Notes under the pieces: generated by a model | Seen by the model: the letters and a program-made list of their open reading frames with translations, nothing else | Database searches by the model: none | Told to the model about the DNA's origin: nothing | From: Dehalococcoidia bacterium | GTDB lineage: Bacteria; Chloroflexota; Dehalococcoidia; UBA2979 | DNA length: 64,000 bases | Assembly: GCA_028279505.1 (NCBI GenBank) | Contig: JANQNP010000126.1 | Span: 1 to 64,000, forward strand | Direction: 5' to 3' | Shown: piece after piece, positions 42,421 to 51,555 of the stretch | How positions within the stretch are numbered: the first letter of the stretch is position 1 | How the letters are laid out: each line of letters begins with the position of its first letter | Made by a program: the position numbers and the translations under genes

Positions 42421-42774
42421 CTAATCGGATCGACCGTCGCGCGCGAGCAACTCACGCGCGCGGCGAGCGGCTTCGGCGACCTTCGGGCTGTCGCTCTCGG
42501 CGAGTTCATCGAGCTGTTGGGCGGCGTCATCGTCGCCGCCGATGTCCTCGAGCACCTGGCGGTGCAGGTCGGAATCGTGGCCCGCGGCGATCGCTTCCTC
42601 GATGAGCGGCACCGAGCGCTCGCCGGCCTGAACAAGCATCATCCCGGCCATGGTGCGGACGTCCTCGTCATCGGAATCGAGGGCCGATACGAGGGTGCGG
42701 CCGGCCGACTTGAGGGAGGTGCGCCGCCAGGCTTGTCCGGCGCTCAGCACGCGGAGTCTGGAGCGAAGGCTCAT
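42421..42774 (-). CDS. HEAT-repeat-like small protein
   Basis: The 117-residue protein contains helical pairs of HEAT type: GRTLVSALDSDDEDVRTMAGMMLVQAGERSVPLIEEAI and LDELAESDSPKVAEAARRARELL. No signal or membrane segment. It lies next to another HEAT-containing gene (42797-43876). TAGGAT 6 nt before the ATG indicates a leaderless mRNA. Probably a protein-protein adaptor; partner unknown. Confidence 0.75.
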   Translation of the reverse strand: MSLRSRLRVLSAGQAWRRTSLKSAGRTLVSALDSDDEDVRTMAGMMLVQAGERSVPLIEEAIAAGHDSDLHRQVLEDIGGDDDAAQQLDELAESDSPKVAEAARRARELLARDGRSD

Positions 42775-42780
42775 GCGTCG

Positions 42781-42786
42781 ATCCTA
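42781..42786 (-). promoter_or_regulatory. -10 element of a leaderless promoter (HEAT gene)
   Basis: TAGGAT on the minus strand ends 6 nt before the ATG at 42774. It falls between the HEAT gene and the neighbouring stop at 42797. Confidence 0.5.
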
Positions 42787-42796
42787 ACCCAGGCGG

Positions 42797-43876
42797 TCAC
42801 AGGTGCCGCGCGAGGTCATGCTCCTGCCAGTAGTCGGCTTCGTGGGTCGCACCGTGGTCGAACCAGCCGTTGCGATGCTCCTCGACGGCGGGATGACGGA
42901 ATCGCTGCCCCCCTCGGTCGGCCATGATCACGAGGTCGAAACGCACCCGGAAGGAGATGATCCGCTGGACGTTGGCGAACGCCGGGTACCAGGCGCGATG
43001 CACCGGCCAGCTGAGCAGCACGAGTCGATCGACCTCGAGCCCGAGCTGTGTCGCGAGGTTGGCCACGGTGCCGCCGTGGCTGTGTCCCACGACATCGGGC
43101 GTGTCGAGCCCCTGATTCTCAACCCACTCCACCATCCGGGTCGCGGCGGCGACCCGTGCGGCATGGTTGTAGGCGCCGCTCCACTTGAACGGAGGATCGT
43201 GGATCGGAGCGAGGTCCGTTGTCGCGAGGTGCTGAATGAAGTCGGACCCGGCCTGGTACCAATCAGCGTTCGATGCCCAGGTGCCGTGGGTGACGAACGC
43301 AGTGTTCGACCGCGGTCGAGGGTCACCGTCTGGCTCGATCTCGACCGCGAGTTCGAGGAGGCGCGGGTGGTCAGCTCGGACGTTCGCTAACGCGGTCGCG
43401 GAGATGTCACGGGCGAGTTCGTCTTCGGAACCGATGCCCTCGACAAGCTCGTGGACGAGGTCGTCGCGCGCGCCGCTGGTGATCACAGCGGCAGCCGCAG
43501 CTGCCGCGCGAACGACGGGAGCATCGCTGTGGGTGGAAGCCTCGATCAGTGCGCATGCCGCCTCGGTGTCTGCCTCTGCCGCGCGTACCGCGAGCTGCGG
43601 GCCACGATCGTGGACGAGACGGGGAGATCGCTTTGCGCGGTGCGTGGCGAGATCGATGTCGAGCGTCGAGACGATCCGCTCGTAGTCGATCGGTCCCGAC
43701 GCCTGCAGACGACGGCGGTCGGGGAGCGGGAACCGGCGATCGCCGTCGAGCCGATCGCCATCGCCGGTGAGGATCAAGCTGGTCGCGAGCAGGAATGCGG
43801 CCTGCGAGAGTTGCGCCGCCTCACCCTCGGCAGAGAACGCGTCGGGGCCGGGTATCGGGGCTGCGCGTCGGTACAT
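42797..43876 (-). CDS. HEAT-repeat / alpha-beta hydrolase (lipase-like) fusion
   Basis: In the 359-residue protein, residues about 85-190 are HEAT-like helices (AACALIEASTHSDAPVVRAAAAAAAVITSG; EDELARDISATALANVRADHPRLLELAVEI) and residues about 205-355 are a serine hydrolase: FVTHGTWASNADWY (oxyanion region), VGHSHGGTVANLA (nucleophile Ser), and a His in WFDHGATHEADYWQEHDL. A hydrophobic start (SQAAFLLATSLILTGDG) is not a clear signal. A GAGGGGAG site precedes the ATG. It may be an esterase whose partner binds the HEAT part. Confidence 0.75.
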   Translation of the reverse strand: MYRRAAPIPGPDAFSAEGEAAQLSQAAFLLATSLILTGDGDRLDGDRRFPLPDRRRLQASGPIDYERIVSTLDIDLATHRAKRSPRLVHDRGPQLAVRAAEADTEAACALIEASTHSDAPVVRAAAAAAAVITSGARDDLVHELVEGIGSEDELARDISATALANVRADHPRLLELAVEIEPDGDPRPRSNTAFVTHGTWASNADWYQAGSDFIQHLATTDLAPIHDPPFKWSGAYNHAARVAAATRMVEWVENQGLDTPDVVGHSHGGTVANLATQLGLEVDRLVLLSWPVHRAWYPAFANVQRIISFRVRFDLVIMADRGGQRFRHPAVEEHRNGWFDHGATHEADYWQEHDLARHL

Positions 43877-44072
43877 TGACTCCCCTCAACGCGGCTACCG
43901 TCCAGGGACCGAGGCCGACTAGATCGGGCGAGCGCCTCTCGCCGCGAGTGAGCATAACATCAGTGATGCGTGAGTCTCTCGACTGTCGCGCTGCGCTTAG
44001 CTCCGCGTGGTCGAGGTTGAGCAGGCGAGCAGGGAACTCCGGCGCCCTCGACCCCGGTCGCGCTCAACCGGA

Positions 44073-44963
44073 CTAACCGCGGAGGCGGGTTTCGGCGAGC
44101 TCCGGGTTGCGGCGGGCGAGGATGTTGTCGAAGCGCTGGCGCAGGTTCGGGTCCTGGGTTTCGTGGGTCAGGACGTAGAACTGGTCGTCGTTGATGGCCT
44201 GGAAGACCTTTTCCGCGGTCTCGGAGGGGTCCTGGCCGGTGTCGCCGATCCGATCCGCCCAATCGTTGGTGCGCTTCGCGGTCTCGGCGGCGTCGATGCG
44301 GTGGACCTCGTCGGTGACCTGGTCCTCGGGGCGGTTGCGGCTGGCGGCGGCGATCTGGGTTCGGACGCCGCCGGGACAGAGGACGGAGCAGCCGACGCGA
44401 CCGTCGGTGGCCTGACGGAGGTGGAAGTAGAGGGCCTCCGAGAGGCGCACGACGCCGTGCTTCGAGACGCCGTAGATGCCGAGCTGCGGGCCGCCGGAGA
44501 GGCCGGCGGTGGAGGCGGTGTTGACGATGTGCCCGGGCTCGTCCTGCGCGAGCATGATCGGGGTGAAGACGCGGATGCCGTGGACGACGCCCCACAGGTT
44601 CACGTCGAGCGTCCACTGCCAGTCGCTCAGGGGCTGCTCCCAGATGTACTGGTCGCGGTCGCCGACGATGGAGCCGCCGACGACGACGCCGGCGTTGTTG
44701 CAGAGGATGTGGACGCCGCCGTACTCGGCGAGGGTGCGGTCGGCGAGGTCCTGCAGGGCCGCCTCGGTGGAGACGTCGCAGACAACGCCGAGGACGTCGT
44801 GCTCGGCCTGACGCATCTCGGTGACAGCCGCCTCGAGGGCGTCTTCCTCCACGTCGGCGAGGACGACCTTCATGCCGGCCTGAGCGAAGCGGTCGGCCAT
44901 GGCGCGGCCGATGCCGCTGGCGCCACCGGTGACGACGGCGACTTTGCCCTCGAACTCTTGCAT
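44073..44963 (-). CDS. Short-chain dehydrogenase/reductase
   Basis: The 296-residue SDR has the NAD(P) motif VVTGGASGIGRAMA near 10-23, NNAGV near 89-93, the catalytic Tyr-Lys in YGVSKHG, and a Ser in NTASTAGLSGG. Asp/Val-Glu text after the second strand (VVLADVEED) favours NAD(H). The C-terminal extension after the core (TDEVHRIDAAETAKRTNDWA...) resembles SDRs of the 4-to-6-kDa longer classical group. Substrate unknown. GGGAG lies before the ATG; the CPBP gene stop is 22 bases upstream. Confidence 0.9.
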   Translation of the reverse strand: MQEFEGKVAVVTGGASGIGRAMADRFAQAGMKVVLADVEEDALEAAVTEMRQAEHDVLGVVCDVSTEAALQDLADRTLAEYGGVHILCNNAGVVVGGSIVGDRDQYIWEQPLSDWQWTLDVNLWGVVHGIRVFTPIMLAQDEPGHIVNTASTAGLSGGPQLGIYGVSKHGVVRLSEALYFHLRQATDGRVGCSVLCPGGVRTQIAAASRNRPEDQVTDEVHRIDAAETAKRTNDWADRIGDTGQDPSETAEKVFQAINDDQFYVLTHETQDPNLRQRFDNILARRNPELAETRLRG

Positions 44964-44984
44964 GCCGATCTCCCTCCCGACGGG

Positions 44985-45629
44985 TTAGCCCGTCGCTACC
45001 AACCTGACGAAGACGTTGAGGCCCCAGTGGATGAGGAACGGGTAGAGGAACGAGTTCGTCCGCCACGCGATCCAGCCGAAGCCGGCGCCGCCGAGCACCG
45101 TGGTCATGGTCTCCAGCTCGGGCTTGCCGAGGTGGGCCATGGCGAACGGTACCGCCTGGAGCATGATGGCGGAGGGGCCGACGACTCGATACAGCCCGAA
45201 GAAGAGGAAGCCGCGGAAGAGGAACTCCCAGGCGAAGAGGTCAGTGCCGGAGACGACGAGGACGTCGAGGGTGCTGCGGTCGCTCCTCGAGTAATAGTCC
45301 TGGACCTCCGAGGTGTTCGCGGCGATGAAGAGGAACGGCGAGAGGACGAGCAGGACGCCGGCGGTCCAGCGGAGGCCGGCGCGCCAGTCGCCGAGCCGGA
45401 AGCCGTAGTCACGTAGCGAGTCGCGGAAGACGAGGAGCACGAGGGCGACAGGGATCACGAGATAGAGGAGGACGCTCTCGGCGGCGGCGCTGCGCAGCGA
45501 GGTGGCGAAGGTGTCGCGGGGGACGACGTCGTGGTACTCGTCGACGAGCAGCAGCATGGTGCTGGCGAAGACGATGACGTTGAGCCGGACGTCGAGCTTG
45601 ACGCCGAGGATCGTGACCTCATCGCGCAT
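44985..45629 (-). CDS. CPBP family intramembrane metalloprotease
   Basis: The 214-residue membrane protein has about six helices. CPBP motifs: WEFLFRGFLFFGL (E...R, where the usual double Glu is Trp-Glu), FAMAHLGKPELE (His) and FLIHWGLNVFVRL (H-x3-N). The start MRDEVTILGVKLDVRLNV is chosen from several in-frame options, since the upstream part is Arg-rich non-family text. Members are CAAX-like proteases; in bacteria some cleave membrane proteins or confer bacteriocin immunity. Loss of the first Glu of EExxxR leaves activity uncertain. Confidence 0.82.
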   Translation of the reverse strand: MRDEVTILGVKLDVRLNVIVFASTMLLLVDEYHDVVPRDTFATSLRSAAAESVLLYLVIPVALVLLVFRDSLRDYGFRLGDWRAGLRWTAGVLLVLSPFLFIAANTSEVQDYYSRSDRSTLDVLVVSGTDLFAWEFLFRGFLFFGLYRVVGPSAIMLQAVPFAMAHLGKPELETMTTVLGGAGFGWIAWRTNSFLYPFLIHWGLNVFVRLVATG

Positions 45630-45741
45630 CGATCGGTCCCTCACCCCTCGGGCGCTGGCTGGGCGCGTTCGCGGTGGATCGCCGCGCCATGATATGCAGC
45701 GCGTACCGACCCGCCGTGATCGCAGCGACAGGAGTCCCGCG

Positions 45742-46887
45742 ATGGCCACGAAGTTCGAGCAGCACCTCGAGGCCGCGGTGTCGCGCACCCTCGACGAGGC
45801 CGTGCGCGTCGCGGAGATCGCAGCGCCGACGTTCCAGGAGCAGGCGCGCGCCCGCTACGTGGAGGAGCGGTTCGCGGCGATCGGCGGTTGGGACGCGCTG
45901 ACCCGCGATCGGATGGGGAACGTGGTGGCGGTGCGGAAAGGCGAGCGCGGGCGGGGGCGAGTGCTGGCGGCGGCGCACCTCGACACGGTGTTCCCGGACG
46001 CGGAGGTGTCGATCCGGAAGGCGCGCGGGAAGCTGCTGGGGCCAGGGATCGGGGACAACTCGCTGTCGGTCGCGACGGTGCTAGCGGTGGGCGAGGCGCT
46101 GCAGGCGGCACCGCCTCGGGGGGTGGGCGACATCCTGCTGGCGGCGAACGTGGGCGAAGAGGGGCGCGGCGACCTGCGGGGGATCCGGGCGATCTGCAAG
46201 AGCCACGCGGGGCAGTTCGACCGGGTGCTGGCGGTGGAGGGCCTTGCACGGGACCGGGTGCAGCTGGGGTTCGTGGGGAGCAACCGCTACGAGCTGACGG
46301 TGACGACGGAGGGCGGGCACTCGTGGGGCGCGTACGGGCGGCCGAACGCGATTCACCTGCTCGCGCAGGCGCTGGCGGCGCTGGATCCGGTCTATCCGCA
46401 GCCGGGGATCGAGCCAAAGACGACGATGAGCGTGGGCATCATTCGCGGCGGTCGGTCGGTGAACACGATCGCGCCGGAGGCGACGGCGGAGATCGATCTG
46501 CGCTCGGAGGACCCGAACGCCCTCGAGGCGCTCGACGCGGCGATGAAGCGGACGGTGCGGGGGGCGGTGGATCCGAAGCAGGGGGAACTGACGATCAAGC
46601 GGATCGGGCGGCGGCCGGCGGGGAGCATCAAGCGGAACGATCCGCTGGTGGAGGCGGTGATGAAGGCGCGCCGGGACAGCGGGCTGCCGGAGCCGGTGTT
46701 CAACAGCGGGAGCACGGACGCGAACCATGCGATCGGCCTCGGGATCCCCGCGACGTGCGTGGGGGTGACGAACGGCGGGGAGGCGCACACGCCTCGGGAG
46801 TGGATCAGCACCGCGCCGGTGCGCGCCGGGCTGCCGTACGTGGGTCGGGCGATCGTGAACGCGGCGCGGCTCGGGCGGCGGCGCTAG
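45742..46887 (+). CDS. M20 family metallopeptidase
   Basis: The 381-residue enzyme has the di-zinc motifs H79-x-D81 (AAHLDTV), D105 (GIGDNS), E139-E140 (NVGEEG) and a dimerisation domain (GFVGSNRYELTVTTEGGHSWGAYGRPNAIH) of the M20D/PepT-like kind. STDANHAIGLGIP near the end and a His in GEAHTPREW complete the site. It would cleave a dipeptide, tripeptide or acylated amino acid. The ATG at 45742 with AGGAG nearby is preferred over upstream in-frame starts. Confidence 0.9.
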   Translation: MATKFEQHLEAAVSRTLDEAVRVAEIAAPTFQEQARARYVEERFAAIGGWDALTRDRMGNVVAVRKGERGRGRVLAAAHLDTVFPDAEVSIRKARGKLLGPGIGDNSLSVATVLAVGEALQAAPPRGVGDILLAANVGEEGRGDLRGIRAICKSHAGQFDRVLAVEGLARDRVQLGFVGSNRYELTVTTEGGHSWGAYGRPNAIHLLAQALAALDPVYPQPGIEPKTTMSVGIIRGGRSVNTIAPEATAEIDLRSEDPNALEALDAAMKRTVRGAVDPKQGELTIKRIGRRPAGSIKRNDPLVEAVMKARRDSGLPEPVFNSGSTDANHAIGLGIPATCVGVTNGGEAHTPREWISTAPVRAGLPYVGRAIVNAARLGRRR

Positions 46888-46958
46888 CGAGGACGGCCTT
46901 TCCTCGGGGGTTCGGGGGAGTTCGGGAAGTCCCGAGGCGGGGGCGGGGCGCGGGCTCG

Positions 46959-46964
46959 TATCCT
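46959..46964 (+). promoter_or_regulatory. -10 element of a leaderless promoter (lipoprotein gene)
   Basis: TATCCT ends 7 nt before the ATG at 46972. Confidence 0.5.
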
Positions 46965-46971
46965 CGCGGGC

Positions 46972-48042
46972 ATGAAGACCTCGACCCGCCTCGCCCGTCT
47001 CGCCCTCCTGCTCAGTACCGCACTCCTCGTATTCGCCGTCGCCTGCGGCGGCGACTCCGACGACGCCGACGCGGAGACCGCATCGCCCACCTCGACGGTT
47101 GAGTCGAGCACGGAGACGGCGACGCCGCGTCACGACGACAGCGGCGGCGATGGCGGCGACGACGACCGCAACGACGGGCCGTCGGACCGGAACAGCGATG
47201 GTGGCTCGGCGGACGACCTCCGGCGGGACGTGACGGCGATGCTGGAGGCGGCGTTCGGCGAGGAGCTGGACGTCGCGACGTTCGCGGAGCACTTCCCGGA
47301 GGAGTGCCCCGCTGACCTGGGCGAGCTGGCGATTGGTCTGGCGTTCGCGCAGGCCTTCCTCGGGGAGGAGTCCGTCGAGTTCGAGGTCACGGACATCGAG
47401 TTCATCGACGATGACCGGGCACTGGTGACGGTGGCCGGCTCTGGTGGGCTCTTCGATCTGGCGGACAGCCTCCCCAGCGAGGAGTCGCCGGAGCTGTTCG
47501 TCCTGCAGGACGGCGTCTGGCGGAGCACCAGCGACTGCGCGGCGTTCGACGAGGAGCGCGAGGCGCTCGGCCTGAGCACGACGACGTCCGACGACGGGGA
47601 CCTCGATGGGGACTTCAGCTTCGGGCCGGAGTTCGGTCCGCCGGTGGCGGCGTCGGTCGGTCAGGAGCTACCGGTCGGGGAGCTGGTGGTGACGATCACC
47701 GGGGCGTCGCTGTCCTCGGAGGCGCCGGACGCCTTCAGCGATCCGCCGCAGGGCGTGTACGTGGTGGTGGACTTCACGTTCGCGAACGACGGGCAGGAGC
47801 CGACGAGCCCGTGGTGGGCGCTGGACATGCAGCTGTTCGACGACCAGGACCGGACGTGGGACCACGCGGGCCTGCCGTTCGACGACGTGGGGCCGGGGTT
47901 CTCCGGGGAGTTCCAGGTGGCGTGGGATGTGCCGCCGGACGCGACGGGGTTCCGGGTGATCGTGAGCGCGGATGCGTTCGTCGACCTGCCGCTGCCGGAT
48001 GACTTTGCGCCGTGGGAGGTCCCGCTCGGGGACGTCGAGTAG
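46972..48042 (+). CDS. Lipoprotein with C-terminal DUF4352-like domain
   Basis: The 356-residue protein has a lipoprotein signal (LLLSTALLVFAVACGG), a long Asp/Ser/Gly/Thr linker to about residue 80, a small helical domain (DDLRRDVTAMLEAAFGEELDVATFAEHFPEECPADLGELAIGLAF) and a C-terminal immunoglobulin-like domain (PVGELVVTITGASLSSEAPD, GVYVVVDFTFANDGQEP, LQLFDDQDRTWDHAG-type text) resembling DUF4352. It is probably a surface protein of unknown ligand. The signal and linker are similar in style to those of pstS and btuF. Confidence 0.75.
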   Translation: MKTSTRLARLALLLSTALLVFAVACGGDSDDADAETASPTSTVESSTETATPRHDDSGGDGGDDDRNDGPSDRNSDGGSADDLRRDVTAMLEAAFGEELDVATFAEHFPEECPADLGELAIGLAFAQAFLGEESVEFEVTDIEFIDDDRALVTVAGSGGLFDLADSLPSEESPELFVLQDGVWRSTSDCAAFDEEREALGLSTTTSDDGDLDGDFSFGPEFGPPVAASVGQELPVGELVVTITGASLSSEAPDAFSDPPQGVYVVVDFTFANDGQEPTSPWWALDMQLFDDQDRTWDHAGLPFDDVGPGFSGEFQVAWDVPPDATGFRVIVSADAFVDLPLPDDFAPWEVPLGDVE

Positions 48043-48090
48043 CGCCAGCAGGTCACGCGGCAGCGGGCGCGCCGGATCGACGGACGAGCC

Positions 48091-48993
48091 TCAGTCGGTC
48101 GATTCGCCCTGGAGGAAGCGCTCGACGTCGCGGAGTAGCTCGTCGGGCGAGGGGAGCTCGTCCGAGCCGGTGGCGTCGGGGACGCCGCCGGTCATCTGCT
48201 CGACGATCGACTCGTAGCTGTCCTCGAGCTCGTGGACGGCCTGACGGAGGTCGTCTGACTTCTCCATCTCCTCGGAGGCACGGACACCGAGCTGGTCGGC
48301 GGCCTCCTGGAAGTCGTCGACGGGAGTGGTGGTGCCGGCGAGGCGGTCGAGGGACCTCGTGAGGGCGACCATGCCGTATGGGTTGGGGACGACGCCGAGG
48401 TAGTTCGGCACGACCGCGGTGAGTCCGGCGGCGGAGCCGCCGGCGTTGGAGTGGAGCGCGCTGAGCACGCCGCCGAAGTCCACGGGGCCTCGGTAGGCGG
48501 TCTGGTTCACGGTGAGTTCGAGCTTCGAGGCGAGTTCCTCGTTGGCGCCGCTGAGGCGGAGGACGATGGGGCGGGTGTGGGGGACGGCGGCGGGCCAGGT
48601 GCGGAGGATGACGACATCCTCGATGGCGTGTTGGGTGACGAAGCCGTGGAGCGCCTCGGCGAAGACCTGCCAGCGGAGGTGGGGCTCGATGCCGGAGAGG
48701 ACGATGACGTCGCGGTCGGCGACGCCGGCCTTGAGGAGGCGGAGCTCGTTCTTCGGCCAGTCGATGATGCGCTGATCGTCCTCGGGGCGGACGGAGGGCG
48801 GGACGACGGTGAAGTCGTAGAAGGCGTCGGGGTCGACTTCGGCGACGATCTCGGCGTCGTGGTGCTGGGCGTACTGGGCGAGGGTGGCGGCGGCGGTGGA
48901 GTTGAAGCCGTTCCGGCGGACGAAGGTGGCGACGAGCAGGGGCGCGCGCAGGTCCTCGAGCTCTCGATGGAGACGCAGGGTCGGTCGGTCCAT
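48091..48993 (-). CDS. PAC2 family protein
   Basis: The 300-residue protein matches the PAC2 (proteasome assembly chaperone 2-like) family: LVATFVRRNGFNSTAAATLAQY near the start, DVIVLSGIEPHLRWQVFAEAL, and VLSALHSNAGGSAAGLTAVVPNYLGVVPNPYGMVALTRSLDRL. Bacterial members occur mainly in Actinobacteria and Chloroflexi. A start at 49005 is possible, but CGGAGG directly abuts that ATG; the ATG at 48993, or the GTG just before it, has better spacing. Function in bacteria is not established; no proteasome genes are in this window. Confidence 0.85.
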   Translation of the reverse strand: MDRPTLRLHRELEDLRAPLLVATFVRRNGFNSTAAATLAQYAQHHDAEIVAEVDPDAFYDFTVVPPSVRPEDDQRIIDWPKNELRLLKAGVADRDVIVLSGIEPHLRWQVFAEALHGFVTQHAIEDVVILRTWPAAVPHTRPIVLRLSGANEELASKLELTVNQTAYRGPVDFGGVLSALHSNAGGSAAGLTAVVPNYLGVVPNPYGMVALTRSLDRLAGTTTPVDDFQEAADQLGVRASEEMEKSDDLRQAVHELEDSYESIVEQMTGGVPDATGSDELPSPDELLRDVERFLQGESTD

Positions 48994-49122
48994 CACGACG
49001 GGCATCCTCCGGGCGACCGACTGATGGTCGCGCCAGTTCGCACGTTAACCCTTGATCACGCGAGACGCTCGCGCGTCGGTACTTCCCCGGGGCGTCCTTG
49101 TGAGTGTGGGAGCGCCGGCGGG

Positions 49123-50526
49123 CTAGTCGATCTGGTTGATCCGGGTCCAGCGCATCAGGGTGACAGCGACGATGAGCACGCCGACCGCGGTGCCGCCGAA
49201 GGCGACCTGCGCACCGACGGCGTCGGCGGCGAGGCCGACGGCGAAGGTGCCGAAGCTGGTGAGGCCCCAGCTCAGGGTGTAGACGCTGGAGACGCGCCCT
49301 CGGTAGCCGTCTGTGGTGTAGGCCTGGATCAGGACGCTGGAGACGGCGAAGCGGGCGGTCTGGCCGAAGCCGACGATGACGAAGAAGAAGGCCGAGAGCC
49401 AGAACATGGTGGAGGCGGAGAAGGCGAGGAGGGCGGCGCCCATGATGACGGAGGCCCACATCATCATCTGAGCGCGGCGGCGGTTGGGGAGCGAGGCGAT
49501 CAGGAGCGAGCCGGCGAGCGAGCCGATGCCGGAGATGCTGAGGAGGGTGCCTACCTCGAGCGCCCCGCCGTCGAGGACATCGTCGACGAAGCCGGGGAGG
49601 AGGAAGAAGTAGGGCATGGCGACGACCTCGAGGACGAGGTTGACGGCGAGGACGAGGGAGACGTCGCGGTTCCCTCGGATGTAGCGCAGGCCGTCGGCGA
49701 CATCGGCGAGGGCGCCGCGCATGGTTCGGGGGGCGTCGCTGCGGACGTCGCCGGCCCTCGAGACGGGGAAGAGGAAGGCGATGGCGGCGAGGTACATGGC
49801 GCCCATGAAGATGTAGACGTACTCGGCACCCTCGACGCCGCGGCCGCCGCCGACGGCGGCGACGAGCCAGCCGGCGAGGCCCGGCATGGCGAGGCGGGCG
49901 GTGTTCATGCCGGCGGTGGAGAGCGCGGTGGCGTTCATCAGGCGGACGGGGCCGACGATCTCGGGGGTCATGGCCTGGCGCGCGGGGAGCATCAGCGACA
50001 TGGCGGTGCCCTGGACGACGGCGGCGATCATCAGGTGGACGACGGCGATGTCACCGGTGATCACGAGGACGGCGATGGCGAACGAGTTGACGCCGTTCAC
50101 GAACTGGCCGGCCTGGACGACCCACTTCTTCTGGGGGACGAGGTCGGCGAGGACGCCGCCGGGCAGCGAGAAGATGATCTGGGGGATAGCGGTGGCGAGG
50201 GTGATGCCGCCGAGGAGCGCATAGCTGCCGGTGAGCTGGAAGACCATCCAGCCGCGGATGAACAGCTGCATGTTCATGGCGGTGAAGTGGCCCATGAGCG
50301 AGGAGAAGAACCAGCGGTACTGCGGGTCCTTCAGCGACTCGAAGGTGCGGAGGTCGAAGCGGCCGCCGCGCCTCCTCGGGGGGATCGGGGCGCCCGCGGA
50401 CGCGGCGCGCTGGTCGCCAACCCTCGGAACGACCGGGGCGGCGGCGGGATCGGCGTGCGGGCGTTGGCGGGTAGCCACGGGCCAGCCTGTCTTGCTGCGG
50501 TGCCGCGGCCGGGCGCGCGGTCGCAT
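49123..50526 (-). CDS. Major facilitator superfamily transporter (MFS_3 / EntS-like)
   Basis: The product of up to 467 residues has twelve predicted helices after an Arg/Pro-rich cytoplasmic N-terminus. LKDPQYRWFFSSLMGHFTAMNMQLFIRGWMVFQLTGS and LVPQKKWVVQAGQ are typical of MFS_3 exporters (EntS/enterobactin exporter, macrolide-type efflux). The start is uncertain: ATG at 50526 lacks a ribosome binding site, and GTG at 50478 is an alternative. It follows the M19 peptidase gene by 9 bases in the same direction. Substrate unknown. Confidence 0.85.
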   Translation of the reverse strand: MRPRARPRHRSKTGWPVATRQRPHADPAAAPVVPRVGDQRAASAGAPIPPRRRGGRFDLRTFESLKDPQYRWFFSSLMGHFTAMNMQLFIRGWMVFQLTGSYALLGGITLATAIPQIIFSLPGGVLADLVPQKKWVVQAGQFVNGVNSFAIAVLVITGDIAVVHLMIAAVVQGTAMSLMLPARQAMTPEIVGPVRLMNATALSTAGMNTARLAMPGLAGWLVAAVGGGRGVEGAEYVYIFMGAMYLAAIAFLFPVSRAGDVRSDAPRTMRGALADVADGLRYIRGNRDVSLVLAVNLVLEVVAMPYFFLLPGFVDDVLDGGALEVGTLLSISGIGSLAGSLLIASLPNRRRAQMMMWASVIMGAALLAFSASTMFWLSAFFFVIVGFGQTARFAVSSVLIQAYTTDGYRGRVSSVYTLSWGLTSFGTFAVGLAADAVGAQVAFGGTAVGVLIVAVTLMRWTRINQID

Positions 50527-50535
50527 CGGGCGACG

Positions 50536-51555
50536 TTAGTCGACCGGAGCGGCTGCCTCCACCACGCGCTCGAAGAGGCGGACGAAGGATCCGCCGAGAA
50601 CGAGGGTGACGTCGTCCTCGGAGAGACCGCGCGCGGCGAGGCCGGCTTCGAGGTCGTCGAACTGCTCGAAACGGGTCATGACGGGGCGGTAGTTGCCATC
50701 CATGTCGGTGCCGATGCCGACGTGCTCGGCGCCGAGGAGGTCGACCATGCGGGCGATCTCGTCGAGGTAGCCGTCGAAGCTCTGGAGAACGAAACCGGAG
50801 GGCCAGACACCGATGACGCCGCCGGCAGCGGCGACGGCGCGCGCGTGTTCCTCGGAGAGGAGTCTCGGGTGCGATTCGCTGGTGGCCGGGATGAGGTGGC
50901 TGTGGGAGATCATGACCGGGGCGGTCGAACGGGCGAGTGCGGGCTCGACGACCGACCAGGGGGCGTGGGCAAGGTCGACGATCATGCCGAGGCGGTTCAT
51001 CTCCCCGATGACGTCGCCGCCGAAGGGGGTGAGGCCGCCGTGGACCGGCGGCTCAGTCTGGATGTCGCCGAGCTCGTTCACGCGGTAGTGGACGAGCTGG
51101 ATGGTGCGGACGCCGGCCTCGTACGCCTCGGCGACGCGGGTGAGGTCGCGCTCGAGGAAGTCGCCGCCCTCGCAGGCGAGAAGGACGCCGAGTTCGGCGG
51201 CGGCGGAGGTAGCTTCAACGTCCTCGGGAGCGAGGATCGCGCGGACACCGGGGCGGGCGACGATCTCATGGAGGCCGGCGAGCTGGCGCTGGTGATCCTC
51301 GAAGGCTTCGCCGGGGGCGAAGTCGCGGACGGCGGACATGCCGGCCTCGGTGGGTCGGAGCACGCGCATGTCGGCGACGGTGGCGAAGCTGGCGGCGGTG
51401 ACGCGGCCGGCGCGAAGCGAGGTGAGGGCGCCCTCGATGTCTGGACCGCGCGCCGGGTCGCCGCCGCCGAGGCCGTGCAGGAAGCAGCGGCCGGGGTGGG
51501 CGTGGAGGTCGATGCGCGGGCGCGCGGGGGTGCGGGTCTCCTCGGGCGGGGGCAT
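50536..51555 (-). CDS. Membrane dipeptidase, peptidase family M19
   Basis: The 339-residue enzyme shows the renal-dipeptidase metal ligands: IDLHAHP (His18, His20), a Glu in LLACEGGDFLE, His in IVDLAHAPWSV and in MISHSHLIPATS, and GIGTDMDGNY with LVLGGSFVRLFERVV near the end. It hydrolyses dipeptides with an amidohydrolase fold. Despite the family name no signal or membrane segment is present. Its ATG overlaps the stop of the FG-GAP gene by one base (TAATG), so the two are co-translated. Confidence 0.9.
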   Translation of the reverse strand: MPPPEETRTPARPRIDLHAHPGRCFLHGLGGGDPARGPDIEGALTSLRAGRVTAASFATVADMRVLRPTEAGMSAVRDFAPGEAFEDHQRQLAGLHEIVARPGVRAILAPEDVEATSAAAELGVLLACEGGDFLERDLTRVAEAYEAGVRTIQLVHYRVNELGDIQTEPPVHGGLTPFGGDVIGEMNRLGMIVDLAHAPWSVVEPALARSTAPVMISHSHLIPATSESHPRLLSEEHARAVAAAGGVIGVWPSGFVLQSFDGYLDEIARMVDLLGAEHVGIGTDMDGNYRPVMTRFEQFDDLEAGLAARGLSEDDVTLVLGGSFVRLFERVVEAAAPVD

